Source: Nymphaea colorata (taxonomy: Eukaryota > Streptophyta > Magnoliopsida > Nymphaeales > Nymphaeaceae). Taken from it: 64,000 nt of DNA. Positions within the stretch are counted from its first letter, which is position 1; every line of letters begins with the position of its first letter. The position numbers and the translations under genes are program-made. Location of the stretch: NCBI RefSeq assembly GCF_008831285.2, contig NC_045140.1:1529528-1593527 (forward strand), read 5' to 3'. The notes under the pieces are model-generated. The model had not been told where the DNA came from, searched no databases, and saw nothing but the letters and a program-made list of their open reading frames with translations. Shown here piece after piece: positions 1-13,090 of the stretch.

Positions 1-1058
1 CCTATTTCTAGGCAAGGACAGTTGAAAGGCCATTATTCCACAGTGTTGCTCAGGAAAGGAGTGACCATGGAATCAAAGAGTTGATCACGACCTACCACAT
101 GGTTAAGAAGAAAAGAAAAAGCAAAAATGGTTACTTGACATGATAGCAGTTTTTGGCATTAAATCTTTTACAGCTTATACCGTTGCAGGCACATTTATCA
201 TCATTTAAATTTGAGTTTGAATGGACCCATGTAAGAAATCCCATTTTCTTAGCCTCTTACGCATACATTGCTCAGTCATGTATATGATCATTCAAAAGAG
301 GAATCCATGTTAGCAATTCCATGTCCTCTAGATTTCCAAAAATATTGAAGGCTGATCCTATGACTAACATTATATTTGCCATTGAGCACAAACAGCTGCC
401 CTGTTGGCACCAACAGGTTACTTGAAGACACTGATACCTCTGGCTAGAGGAGAAAAGGGAACCTTGACAAATATACTTAAGATCAGAATAAGAGCAAAAT
501 CAAATTTATGGATGAAGAAGCAAAATATGCTACACAGACTTTGAGAAAAGGATACAGGAGCAACAAAAAAGATTCTGAAGAAACCAGCCAAGGAAAAGGA
601 GTTAGAAGGCTGTAATATAAAAAACACACACCAAAAATTAGAAAGTTCTTTCTGAGGAGTGAGGAAGAATAATGTTTCCAACATTCTTTTTCAGAGAGAA
701 AACCATGCTCCACATGTCCATTTAATCATGTTCTCCAGGTACTATGTTTCTCCACATATAGAATTTAGGAAATTAAGAGCAATACCTGGAGTGTGTCTAT
801 CCATGGTTCTGTTGTTAATACATGGTTCTGAACAGGCAATATCTAGTTAAGTGTTTATGCATTTCAAACTGGTCATGCCATGCACTCCTAATGGGTGCAG
901 CAAGTTACAGAAGGACTTCAGTTTTTGCCTTTTTGACAGAGTGCAATCATCTGTGTAACTTTAGCAGTAAATATAAAATAGACACAAGGAAAACACTAAC
1001 ATTTATCTCCATTCAGACATCATATTATAATGACTGAAAATAAAAGAACAAGAGATAC

Positions 1059-4000
1059 CTCAGCCTGACGACCAGCATGCAGCCTAACACCAAATGCATC
1101 ATGCATGACCTGTCAGCAAGTCAGCCATAAATCACTGAAAAATATGGGAAGGAAAAGCTAGTGTTTTACGTGGCATACCATATATTACAATGCATTACTA
1201 GTGTTTTATGTGGCATACCATATATTACAATGCATTACAATACATAAAGTAACTAAGAAGGAAAGCAATAAGATACAGTCCTCAAACTAGTTTCAGGGGC
1301 GTAACTATACCATATTTTGTGTAACTTTCGATACAACAGCCTTATGGTATGCTATGGTAGAATACAAGATGTAACTTGCGTTACTCCTTGAAAACATAAA
1401 GTGTAATTTTATTTTTTTCAGGCTCAGAGTTATATGAATTTCTTCAGGCTGAATATTAAGTTTGACATGAAAGCGTTCTTACATAAAGTGAAAAAAGGTA
1501 AAATTTAGGGCTGATTTCATGCGACAAAATTAAATATTTCACAGTTTTTCTTGCAAGATACTATGTCTACCCTTAAAAAATAAAAAATTTCAAATTCTGT
1601 GACCAATAAGTTGTTTAAAGTCTGCACGGAGTAAGTTATACATCATGAGAACTTATTTATTTTAATATCCATTTAAGTATTGAAGCAATTAAGCGCTGCG
1701 TTTTGAATGTTTCTAAGAACTCATGCATGTTATAGGCAACATATACTTGCTTTTTTCTTATGTCTATGCAATTCATATTTTTCCAAAGAAAGAAGTTTTT
1801 TCTATGTTTTCCTATTTTTTAAAACTTTTATGAATTTTTAATAATTGAATTAAATTTTTTTACCTCATGTTATGTATCTAACTTTGGACCCAGCTGATAC
1901 CAGTTACATTACACAGTTTACGACATTGGAAAAGATGGAAAACTGCATCATGTTTAGTTGGAGAAGGAAAGAAAGAGCACAAAGACATCAAGTATTTATT
2001 CTTTTCATAATTAACTAAATACACAAGAATACAAGATGCCAACTCTCACTATTAAAGTCTCATGAAGAATGCAACATAACCATAAAAAAATAATCATAGA
2101 ACGGTACTATACTTAAGTCTCATGAAAATGTAGATGCTATCTAAATTTTGCATGCCAGCATGTTTATGATCTGGTATTTTGATAATATATCCTTTTTAAT
2201 ACTTACATGACACTTTATTGTACTGCATAGGGATGATTCAGTCATTGTTCTTTTTCTTTTATCTTTTTACCATTTAGTACATAAAGAATATCAAAATTTT
2301 TCTCTCAGCAAGCCAGGTTAATAACTTATCATCAATGTCATGGGAGGCTTTATTGGTTAAGCTTTAATGGATAACATTGATTTATTACCCTAGTTCTTTA
2401 TTCTCAACCAGGTTACAGACGACATCAAGATACTCATGTTTAAAAACTTTTGAACACGTTGTAATGTGCAAAGGAATCATCAACAGATGTCAATAAATCT
2501 AAATTTAGTGGATTACACGAATTTATGATGCACTATTATTCATTCTCACACTAAAGCTCTACTAAACAGTCAATAGTGTATTTTCTGCACAAGCAGCCAA
2601 ATAAAGAGAACAAAGGCACATACGATGGATGCCATGACTGCTGCAACAGCAAATAATGACCCGCCAAATCCATCTTGAAGTCCAACAGAAACAGCAAGAG
2701 CAGTAACTGCAGCTGAATGTGCTGATGGCATGCCACCAGATGCAATAAGTTTCTTAGCATCAAAACGCCTTTCCCTGTACCTGCAGCTCTAAAATTAACT
2801 ATCATTTGTCAGAAGCTTTACATCTTCTGTAAATGGAACACAGAGTACCACAGGACTATAAACATCCAACTCAAGCAAAGACTTATCCTCGACAACTTTT
2901 TACCCATTAAATGTTTTATAGGATATCATGCCTCATTCTTAGGGGTAGTTGAAAGTGAGCAATATTGCTACATTTCTGGTTAAGGAAGCATACAGAATTT
3001 AGAATTACAGGATGTTTCTGACTGTAAACTCACCCTCGATGACATTTTTCCCATTCAATCTGTCATAAGCAAATTACTATTGCCCAAATTATTTTATTTA
3101 TTTGTTTATTTTTCCTTCTGCCTCATGCTTGCAAATGAAAAGTAACCATTCACCTGCACGAGTAGAAAAAGATCTCCGAGAAGAATTTCATAGCCCGAGA
3201 AAGAATGCCCCCTCGTGTCCTGAATTTAGAAGTGCAGAAAGGTTCAGAAAGGAGATGCAATATCCCTCTCAAACACATTGTCGAATCCCGCTTATTGGGA
3301 CATGAAGATACTTATGACCATAATTTCAACATCTTATGATTTGTGATTTTACTTGCATTAGGACCATAGTTTTTGACATAGGATTGGTATGTCTCCCTAT
3401 GGACCTTTTACTAGTTTTACACACACGCACATATATACAGAGGAGCTGAAATTCATTAAACAATTTTGAGCTCCGTCCAATCACAGACGCTCGAAGCATT
3501 GCATCCGGCAGCTTGCTGTGAGAGGCAGGAGGATTTCTCCATCTTAAATCCAGAGGAATATATAGATAGCCACAAAGATAGGCACGAAAAGGTAACAGAA
3601 AACATGGAAGTCCAATGTGTAGGACGGAATTTAGAATGATTTTTAAGATTGACAATCTTGGCTTTTTTAGCTTACAGAATCCAATCCAGACATAAGATTT
3701 TCACCTTTTTCTTATTCCCACTTTTTCCGGCCTACATCTATCGTTGCCGTGATAAACCGGCTCTAATTGGTAGCTGCATGACAGGGTCCTACGATCTCAG
3801 GATCTATCAACACTAACTTGCTGGCCTACCGAATAAGCATCTCAGACGCTAATGCAGTGCAATTTAATATAACAACGAAAGGAATGGTATTGCCATAAAA
3901 GCCATGCTTGGGAGACCAGTTAGGACAGAGATGGAAGTGGATCAGTCAACAAGAGTGCCTCTTGAATGTAGTTAAATGGTTCATCTCGAGTCCCATCACC

Positions 4001-4691
4001 ATTCATATCTCCCAATCTATGCTACCAAAGAGCCAAGAAGATGAACATGCGCTAGAAAATAAACCAGGCTATGTGACGCTGACAATTGAAAGTCTGTTTT
4101 GGCTTGAGAAATTAAACTAAATATTCAGGATTCCAAAACTAGTTTGAAGCACTCCAGATGTGCATCATTATACCGACTCCTATAGATATACCATAAAGAA
4201 AGCCGTACACGGTTTAAGTTCAATCATCATTAAGGTTTAAGTTCAATCATCATTAAGCATGCCAATTATCATTAAGGCGTACAACAAAATAAATAAATAC
4301 AACGTTGCTTTGACAACAACTTCATGTAGCAATATTAAGCATTCCCATGAATGTCCTGAATCCCGAAGATATACCAAACCGGCAAAGGCATTAACTGCCT
4401 TCTTACTTCCATGTTTTCATCTTTGTAGGGGTCCAAGTCCATATGGTAAAACAACAACTCACCAAGAAACTGATCTAGCGGAACACAAACATATGGTCAT
4501 GCCCTTAAGATCCCCAACAAAGCTAGGAACGCGTACCAAGAATACAAGAACTTGATCGTCTGTGCAACAGCGAAAGCGACAAAAGCCGAGACGAGCGGCA
4601 AGTTGCCCAGCGGAGAATGCAAGCTCCTCGCTGGCGCTCTCACTGCGGACGAGGAAGACGAAAAACCGGATGACTGGAGAATGCTTTCCAT
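1059..4691 (-). CDS. DUF212 family membrane protein (acid phosphatase/vanadium haloperoxidase-related), 5' part
   Basis: Three exons are visible: 4537-4691, 2624-2780 and 1059-1109; later exons lie beyond position 1. Together they give the first 121 residues. The phases join cleanly (TG|G makes Trp52, then phase 0) at GT-AG sites. Residues 30-51 form a hydrophobic segment; residues 66-74 read SGGMPSAHS, the signature His-Ser motif of this family; residues 75-104 form a second hydrophobic segment; residues 105-121 contain GVRLHAGRQAE, also family-typical. Plant members are small integral membrane proteins of about 170-280 aa related by fold to PAP2/haloperoxidases; their biochemical role is not established, so no reaction is claimed. 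Residue 107 is His where I remember Tyr in VMYDA. The N-terminus is Ser-rich and might be a short targeting sequence (inference). Introns are 1756 and 1514 bp. No match to the expected next exon (V-L-N-Q-I-V type) was found in 1-1058. Confidence 0.85.
1158..1237. repeat. 40-bp tandem duplication
   Basis: Two adjacent copies of a 40-bp unit beginning CTAGTGTTTTA(C/T)GTGG differ at a single base by eye. It sits in intron 2 of the DUF212 gene, close to exon 3. The near identity suggests a recent slippage or unequal exchange event. Confidence 0.85.
4211..4257. repeat. 23-bp tandem duplication
   Basis: The unit GGTTTAAGTTCAATCATCATTAA occurs twice back to back, then decays (a third partial ATCATTAAG follows). 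It lies in the long first intron of the DUF212 gene. Confidence 0.8.
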
Positions 4692-6797
4692 GTTACCACG
4701 ACCACTTCGTCTATCGACTGCCCAGAGACGCTCCTCTCCTGTACCAACCTCAATCTAACAACTCCCTGCCCCTCTTTCTTCCTTCTTCTCAATCTGAAGG
4801 TGTCGCAAAGAGGAGAAGAAAACAGCAATGTTCCACGGTCGATCGTCAGCCGGTTTGCTCTTCATTGGGCGGTCAAAAGCAGAGAAATAGAAATGAAGGG
4901 GAGGGAGGTGCCTTGTCTTGGGAAGCAACTAAACTACCAGTCTAGCGGTTTTTCTCTCTAGGAGATGAATATCCCTTGCTTTGTCCCGCAATAGCGGAGA
5001 ATATGCCGCTACCACCTCCTGCATCCCTGTTCATTTTTTTATCAACTTCACTAATACGTGCCCCTGAAGAGTCGTCGCTGGAGTCCTACGATTTGACGAC
5101 GCTTCCTTCCATGGTCAAGAACGGCTATGGACATATTCCTTTGGCATATTGTGTGACACTCCGGCACGTTTTTCTCTCTTCCCTTCCAAGTATTGGTTCA
5201 TTTTCCCAAACAAGATAGCAATCATAAACTCGTCAAGTCAATAGAGATCGTATTTATAATTACATTTTTATTTTTAGTCTAATTTAATTAAATGTGAGGC
5301 CTAACCATGAAAATTTAGAAAGACAAACACAACCTAAAAAGAAAAAAAAAAGTTACTCCGTTGAAATTTGATCTGCCATTCAACTTGGTATTTTTACATT
5401 TCTCTCTTGCCACATGCTCACCTATAAAATTCAAGCCCTCAACAAAAATGAAAGAAAGAACAACTTTATAACCCACATCTTCCTCCTACAAGAGACACTC
5501 CCCCTTATATATCCGTCCAGATAGATCCATAGACAGCCTAACCAAATGAAAGAGACCAAGGTGCTATCTTGACATTCTGTTTTGTAAATTTTATGTTAAC
5601 AAACATGCAGAATGAAAAATGAAAAGAACAGAAAATAACAGAACTTGTACACTCAGATTTACTTTCATGTCAATTGTGTTTGGATTTCTCTCCTTTAAGA
5701 TCTACCTTTGATTGAGGTGGACATGTCATGTGGGCAGGTGCATGCTTTCTTAGTTTGGACTAAGATATATGGAACTGAGTTCAATGTAAGAGCTCAGTAC
5801 AACCAAGAAGAAGGTTGAAGGATAGACGACATAAAGGAGCATGTGTAAAGAGTGTCCAAATACTACAAACAGATAAGCTGTGTCAGTTCAACTTTGGAGT
5901 TATCTTCTAATTTGGAGAGATTCGAATTGGGATCTGATCACTTTCTTAAAAAAAAATGGCAGACTGTAGCTATAACCTGGCTAATGTTAGACAATTCAAG
6001 TCTACTGCATCAAAAACCTTCTCTTCGACCAAGAACTTCAGCTTGTGCAAAGGTAACACCGACAGGAGCCGAGTCGCCTCTGCTTCCATTCACTTGCCTA
6101 GACCTAGTTACCAAATTTCTGGTTAAGAAAGGTCCAGCTAAGTCCCATGTGCTGGTTCTTGTAAGTCATGTGGAGTAAACTGGTTCACACTCAGGTCTCG
6201 ACACAAGCAAACTGCAGCCTTCATGTTTTGCAAGCTCTTCTCCCCTTTTTGTTCATCATCATCATCTTTTAGCCTCCTCCGTAGGCTGAAATGAATGAAT
6301 TGAAGCATCTACTAGACTGCAGGTTCCCTACCTTAGCGGCACATGTGTCTCTTCTTCCTTGGACATTCCAGCCATTAGCACCTTAAGGTTCCAACATCTC
6401 CTCCAGCGTATCAGCGAGAAGAAGATATAATCCTTTAATATAGAATTGTTCTTTAGAGGGTGTTTGGAAATTTGTCTCAAAGATTGAGACAGATTCATGA
6501 AATACTGTGTTCTAATGTTTCATGAACTAACCCAATCATTCGGACAGATTTATAGAACATTGTCATAGTGTTCTGTTTTTAGTTTTCAGGTGAGTAGGAG
6601 GAATACTTCATTCTTCTGCTGAAGTCCCCACATCACCTTCTATTGTCAACCTACTCATTTTAAGAGCGGCTCTATCTTGCTACTATAGTTCTTTTACTTT
6701 CTTTAGTTGGCACAACCCCTACGGTTCATTGACCACAAAATAAAACAATTTTCCTTTGCACACATTTGTCCACCCTATTTGTGTGTGTGTGTCTCTT

Positions 6798-6840
<43 letters not shown>

Positions 6841-7571
6841 CAACGAATGGAACTTTCTAATTAATCGAAATAGTTGACAACAGTTATTTGTATTGAAGCC
6901 AATTGAGATTGATGTTGGTTAAAAGCTCAACCACGTACTTGTTTTGAGGATTTATTTATTTTCTATTGCTTTTAGTTGCTTCATCACAAGTTGAACCATG
7001 GTTAGATCACTCATGTGTCTTGAACTAATACCACTCCCATTTTTTATCGTTGCTTCTTTTATTCATTTGTAAAGTTGACATGAATAAATTCAGGGGAACA
7101 ATCTCTCAGCAGGTTGCGTTCCGGATCCATGCTGTTAATATGAATCTCATAATTTCTGTTTAGGTATTTGATAATTACGAATTAAAGATGTACATTTTTT
7201 TTATCTTTGTTATCACTATTTCAGCCACTGAAGCAGCTACTAGACCAACCATTTCTTCGATTTATATAAACATATGCTTCATCCGGTAAATGCCCAACTC
7301 ATGTTAGGGACTTTTGTTACTAGGTCCCAGGGCAGTCACTTCACGGGCAGAAAAAAAAGAAGAAGAAAACTGAAAGAGAAAAAAGATTTTGAGAAAAAAC
7401 TCCAAGCATGATAAACAATTGGCTACCATATTCAAGTGCACTCTTCTGAATTATAGGATCCAACATGGCTCACTAAGCTTATATACACAGGATCAAGTCC
7501 AATTAAGCTGTACTTAGTACGGTGAAAATACAGTAGAGTATATGCATGCCCTAGCTTGTTCGGTCCAAGAT
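4692..7571. other. intergenic: upstream of DUF212 gene, no gene recognised
   Basis: The first few hundred bases are the presumed promoter and leader of the minus-strand DUF212 gene; no convincing TATA box was identified. The rest is AT-rich with scattered short open frames lacking family similarity, including one of 108 codons at 5852-6178 (+) that I do not recognise. A compound microsatellite lies at 6781-6840. Confidence 0.5.
6781..6840. repeat. compound microsatellite (GT)n(CT)n(AT)n
   Basis: A GT run of about 6 units is followed by a CT run and then about 13 AT units. It is read directly from the sequence and is likely to be length-polymorphic. Confidence 0.95.
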
Positions 7572-8033
7572 TAGGGATGTTGTGAATCAGATTCAGATAT
7601 GATATCCGGCCGTATGAAAAAAATTAACATCTAATTAAGAAATCGGGTCATACTCGAATTTAAGAAATGACTTCTGATTATATTTATATTTGGATTCAGT
7701 TTTAAATAAGTGTCCAGTTGGATTTAAATCAAATTCGAATTTGGATTCGATTTTGAATAAATATCATCTATCCAGTGTCCATACATTTTGGAAGCCGGTC
7801 TCTAACATGTCATCATGAGGCAGGGGTTCGGATGTACATTTAGAAGTCAGTTTGGATTCAGATGTGAGACAGAAGTTGGATTCAAATCCAATTCATATCA
7901 TAAATTTGAAAAATGGATTTACTTAATATGATATAAACTTTCTTTCATCGGTATTTGAGTATCAATCCGAAGATATGAACATCTGATAGCTTAATATAGT
8001 AAAGGGACACAACTGGATCTTTGAACATCCCTA
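7572..8033. mobile_element. hAT-type MITE, 462 bp
   Basis: The ends are inverted: TAGGGATGTT at the left and AACATCCCTA at the right. They are flanked by TCCAAGAT and TCCAAGAG, a 7-of-8 target-site duplication, which fits hAT elements. The interior is AT-rich, with repeated GGATTC/GAATCC-like and GATATCC words and no open reading frame. It lies just downstream of the GT47 gene's stop codon, so it could affect the 3' end of that transcript (inference). Confidence 0.8.
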
Positions 8034-8210
8034 TCCAAGAGCTCCTCTGGTTTTTCTCTTCATCAGTAGAATGAAAAGAAAGTCCAAACAAAATCTCTTA
8101 TCATTCAAAAGAAAGAAACATCCAATTTATTGGACGATAACTAAGCGACCCTAGTGATCGATCGAAGGTGTGATGTAAATGTCGACGATGATACTGAGGG
8201 CAAGACAAAA

Positions 8211-10541
8211 CTATACACCTGAACCTGTGTCTTCCTTGTGCAAAGAAATGTGAGGGCGCTGGTTGAGTCTTCTTAGCCATATAGAGTGAACTACCATGTG
8301 GAAGACATCATATCTCCTAGGAGGTCGATTAATAACAAAATGTCTCTGCACTAACTTCACTCTCCTCTGCATGGTCAGGTACCTGTTATATGAGATGCCC
8401 ATCAGAATCTTCTTCAAGTTTCCGATCTCTGAAACTGGTAACTTGACTGAGAATGAACTCCAATCGAGCACGTCGCTGAAGGGAAGCACGTAGTGCTTAG
8501 AGATGACCACGGGGACACACTCTGTGTAGATTGCTTCCACGATCCGTGGGCTCGCAACCTCATAACCAGATGGGCAGAGGCAGAACCTGCTTTTTCTCAT
8601 AAGATCATAGTAAGAGAGGTTCTTGGGGAGGTACTCATAGACAAGGACCTCGGGGTCCTTGTCCTTCCAGTGTTCCAACAGGATCCGGCGGATGGAGCCA
8701 TGCACACCTCCGGCAAAGAAAGCGAGAGTTGGCCGCTCGGATGGCGGCGGACCTCCAAGTGTTCCGGAGATTTCACCACTCTGGAGGTTGATCTCCGGCA
8801 ATGTGGCATCTTTCGCCGGCTTGAATCCTTCCGAGGTGTTAGCATTGCATAGAACTCGAATTGAATTGTTGTACAGAAGAGGCGTTGCTTGTGACGTGAG
8901 GGGGCCCTGAGTTTAATTAACAACATTCTACGGAATTAACTTGAAACGCATCTCAGGATTAATAGTGTAACGAAAGTTGAAATTCAAATGCTTTCGTTAG
9001 TTCGACGACGATGAGAAACAGGGGACGTACAGGAAAAAACAAAAGAAATTTGCCATAGTGAAGCAAGGGAAGAGCAGAGAGTAGAATAGGGCTGTTTCTT
9101 CCTCACCCAGTCATGGCAAGAGAGCATGAAATGGTCTTTGCCCAGGTTTCTCTCCCAGTAACCATGTTTCCGGGAGATCACGTTGATATAATCAGCAACG
9201 ACCAACTTCAACGAGCTGACATTATACGTCAATGGAACGTAAATGTGATGGACCATTTGATAGACGCTGAAGGGAAGAAAGAATGCATGAGCCTCTTCAG
9301 GATCGTTTGTTCTAAATGAATTTCCGTTGTCCATCCAATCGATGAACAGACCTTCTGAAGAATACATGCCCTTGCAGGGACCAATGTGTACTAATGACGG
9401 TTCACCTTCTTCGTAGACATAAATCTTGAATGTCTTCTCCATCTCAATGTAGCTTCTGCAAATAAGAAAAACAAACTTTATATTTATTTTGTGGAAAAGG
9501 ATAACCTGATCAAAACAGTATACAGAGAAGATCTATATTGTACAAGGGACAAGTTTTGAGTATGCCGAACATTTGTAAGTTTCCTGGCAATCAGAAATAC
9601 GTGCCTGTGAAATGCAAATGGGTTCCAATAGATTCTTCCTTTGGGAGTATAGTCTCCATCTCTAATGGATGTCTGGTTCCGATGGAGAGCCACCTCCCTA
9701 ATGGCAGTTCTCGCCTTCGCTAATGCTGCCTCAAGTTTCTCCAAGTTGCTAGCTTTTCGTCTCTTCTTGGCGCTTTGCATACTAGCGGCCTCTGCAGCCT
9801 GAAATAAAACCCAAAGGAGAAGTGTACTGGTATGAATTTCTCACAAGAAAGCAGAAACCGAGCCTTCTCTTGATGCTGTATCAGTACAAATTCTTTAGAA
9901 GTATGCTCAACTATTTTGTTTAAACTTTAAACCACCATTCTTACTGCCAAATATTCAACATTCTCAGCCAGAACCAAGGTGAATGGGCAAGGTTTGAATG
10001 GATGCATGATAAGAAGAGGAGATATAAGATCTTAACAACAATAATATATGCATGATGCATGCAATCAATGTAAGCAACCGTCTTGATATATCAGCAACAT
10101 AAATATTGCATGACAATGATTAGAAGTTAACAGTCACGAGTCATGACCATGAACTGAGAATAACATCAAGATACTTCATCAAAATCAGCATAAATTAAGG
10201 AAGGAGATTTAGGGTTGTCTCACCGTTTCTGAATTAGAAGTGATCACGTTGGTGAGAGGCTGGGGTGAAGAAGCCTTCATGGAAGAATGAAATAGATGGA
10301 CCTCGGTTGTAGACTGATCATGATCTCTTCTACGCATACTCGAAGATGGAGGTGAGGAATATGAATGATAGGAAGAAGAAAAAGACGACGACGAAGCAGG
10401 CGGTGGTGGTGGTGGAGATTCAGATGAGAGTACTGAAGCTAACCGAGAATCGAAGGACTGAAGCATGGATACAACAGCAACTACAGTCAACAAAGGAACC
10501 AAAAATGCAAGAAAAGAGAAAGAGTACCAGAAGCCTGCCAT
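8211..10541 (-). CDS. GT47 exostosin-like probable glycosyltransferase, 518 aa
   Basis: Four exons: 10224-10541, 9605-9798, 9107-9455 and 8211-8906, total 1557 bp with stop. The start at 10541 puts a hydrophobic segment (residues 4-27) at the N-terminus, as expected for a type II Golgi membrane protein. A low-complexity Ser/Pro stem (about 40-70) follows, then a charged helical stretch (117-137), then the exostosin domain from about residue 170. Recognisable motifs include FHRSY (169-173), YVYEEGEPSLVH, DHFMLSCHDWGP (ending at 289), AFFAGG and SRFCLCPSGYEVASPR (393 on), with Glu411 in the nucleotide-sugar-binding region as generally described for GT47. Length matches the plant At5g03795-like group, which is presumed to make cell-wall or proteoglycan glycans; donor and acceptor cannot be inferred. 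The exon 2/3 intron uses a GC donor (AG|GCACGT); the nearby GT alternative leads into an immediate stop. Confidence 0.92.
9456..9604 (-). other. GC-AG intron of the GT47 gene
   Basis: The exon 2 end reads CACAG|GCACGT and the exon 3 start reads TTTGCAG|AAGCTAC. Joining them gives Phe-His-Arg-Ser-Tyr, which is the conserved family sequence at this junction. Using the GT three bases further in (CAC|GTATTT) shifts the frame and reaches TGA after three codons. The intron is 149 bp and lies within the coding region of the glycosyltransferase. Confidence 0.8.
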
Positions 10542-12661
10542 CTCTCTCTCTTGATCCGTGTTCAGTTTTCCTCTTCTTGGTGTTCCTCTCGTTTTTCCCT
10601 TATGGATGTTCAAACAAGCATGGAAGGAAGGAGGGTAGCAGGAAAAATAATATGGCGGTATTGAATATTCACACTGACAAGGACCCGCCAAATTCAGAGT
10701 CCATGCGCAGTTGCAGAAACGTTTCAGACTTAAGGAGCAAAACAAGGAAAAACTACTACATCATGATGAATTTTTATTCATGATATCAAGAAGTGGGATT
10801 GATTGAAGAAATGGCGGCGTTGATATTGCGAAAACTAGTAAAGCTTTAATTTCTCTTCATTATTGCCTAATTAATTTCCTCTATATTAGGGAAAAAGCAG
10901 ATGATCAGTGGGGCGGTAGGAAATCATGAGCAATTATGTTATCTGCCAAAGCAGCTCCTACGTAAAACAAATTGGGGAGGTGCTCGTCTTGTGTGCAAGT
11001 GGAAGTGTTCTTACGCAGTGCTGCAGATCTTTCTCTACAGTTTCTTGAGTTTGTGGCAGCCGCTCATTACAGAGTTTCTGTAATAAGTTCTCCGTGTACT
11101 ACATAATACAAGTACCGAAAATATGCACAAATTTTGAACTTGTTTGCAACATTTCGATAAGTAGAAATTCGAAAATGCATGCCAACTTGGAAAAAAAGTC
11201 GATTTATTTCAAACATTGCATTTGAAACTTAAAAGTGAAATTGGCAGATCATATGATATCCTCCACCTGCAAAAAACAGTACTCATCTCTTGCAATCCCT
11301 TCAATCTGAAGGCTGGCCCTACACTTGCGGGAAAATGAATTGATGGAGTTAAAGGTGGATTGGCCAGTTTGGTGGGAAATTAGCTCTTTCACTTGCTTGA
11401 AAAGGAACGATACCTATGGTATTCATGCATGGCCGCGAAGAGGATGATACTCCTCATCGAAGCTTGACCAATGTATGAAGATGAAAGTGCGACTGTTGCT
11501 AGATATGTAACATCATGGTGTCAATGTAGTGATACTGATTGTATCAATATGGGATTGTGTAAACGCGTGGAAAGGAAGACCATGATGATACGATAGTATA
11601 TCAACTTTCAAGCATGGTCTCTGTGCGTGTATATATAATGCAATAATTTTCACATCATACTTTTAGTTCGATTTTCTTGCTAAATATTATGGTTCAAATT
11701 GCATATGCGAGAAGTGAAACGATGACTTGTTCATTTGGCTTTCATTCTTACGTATTGAAATGCTGTGATTCAAAACTTGCTAAATAGGATACATGCATGG
11801 ATCACATCTATTAAACTGTTTTGATCATTTAATTGGATGATTTTAAGGTTAGAAATATGGGACTTCAATAAAAACTTGGGTCTCTCTCTCTCTCTCTTTT
11901 TCCTAAAAATTGGGAATGATTTAACTCATTTCCTACATTCATCCCAAGTCAAGAAGAACACTTCAGGGCCAAAGCCAAAAACGCTATACTAGAATTGATG
12001 TTAGCAGTTCAGACAGATTTTTTTTTAAGTGATTCAATCACATCTTTTACTAAAGGCAAATTAAAAATGAAAATATAAAGCCTTAATTTGTGCCAGATTG
12101 GACCCATTTTGAGCGAACAATTACAATTTCTAACCCAGATAACTAATTTGCTTACTAGTTTATTCCTAACATTGTTCACATAAACCTAATTGCTCGCAAG
12201 TGACAACAAACACAGGAAAATAGAAACACACTTTACAAACATCATAAGAAAACTATGCCTCTGCGGTACCTTCTTCCACTGTGACTTTGAGTGTCAATGA
12301 TCATCCGATTTTGCATTCTTGGCCACTTAATTCCCAAGTAAGATTGCTGGCAGCGTCTTCCTGGTCTGCTTAATTACAAACACTGTATACAAATCATGTA
12401 CTCAATAAAAAATTTTGAGTGGCCTGAAGGGCACTCTGAGGCCATAAGAAACCACAGCCATGTTGCGAAGCTAATATATATTAATCGAAGCTGGTTATGT
12501 GCACACTCATGTGCGCAAAAAAATTGTGTACAAAGGTGTGCAATGACCAAAATACTCCCATTATTTGTTCTGTATAAACCTTTCAACAGTAATGTAGTAA
12601 GATTATTATTATTATTATTATTATTTTCTCATCTGAAAGTATAGATTCACGATCTTATGAT
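10542..12661. other. intergenic, GT47 promoter and AT-rich DNA
   Basis: The first few hundred bases are presumed leader and promoter for the GT47 gene. A CT run occurs at about 11881-11898 and an (ATT)n run at 12602-12625. Open frames here are short and overlap each other on both strands; none resembles a known protein. Confidence 0.5.
12602..12625. repeat. (ATT)n microsatellite
   Basis: Eight consecutive ATT/TTA units can be read directly. No feature is associated with it. Confidence 0.9.
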
Positions 12662-12931
12662 TAGGATGTCAATGTATCAGATACAGTCCAATATAAAATT
12701 TGACTCTCCATCCAAGTAGCTGGATCTGGTAAAAAAGAAAAAAAAACATTCACATCCTCAGGATTTTCTCTTGCCAAATCTAACGGATTCCCATTTTTTA
12801 TACGTAAATTCATCTCCGATCTGGATACAGAAAACTTTGGATATGGTTATCTATGATCAACTTTAAGTCCAAGCGATATCCGATTAGTCAGATATCCATA
12901 GTTGATTCAGGTCCAATTGTTGATGTCCTTA
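12662..12931. mobile_element. probable degenerate hAT-type MITE
   Basis: Left end TAGGATGTCAA pairs imperfectly with the right end, whose complement reads TAAGGACATCAAC. Flanks CTTATGAT and CTTAATAT agree at 6 of 8 positions. The interior has GGATATCCGATC-like words as in the 7572-8033 element, suggesting a related family. No coding capacity is visible. Confidence 0.45.
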
Positions 12932-12965
12932 CTTAATATTGCCCACGTTGAAGCTTATGTGGGTG

Positions 12966-13090
12966 CAGGGGTAGAGCTATAAATTTCTAGTTAAGGGGCA
13001 CTAGTAATATATTTTAAATTTTTGAGGGACATCAACATGTAGATGTACAAAAGAAAAATTGTTCTGAGGTGTCAATATAAAGATAAGTAT
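12966..13090. mobile_element. fragment of CAGGGGCGGAG-type MITE family
   Basis: The left part, CAGGGGTAGAGCTATAAATT followed by a shared AGGGGCACTAGTAATA block, resembles the element at 13678. No matching right terminus or target duplication was found, so the right boundary is approximate. Confidence 0.4.

Noticed and set aside
8493-8910. Plus-strand frames of 119 and 83 codons
   Set aside because: They lie opposite exon 4 of the GT47 gene and have no family similarity.
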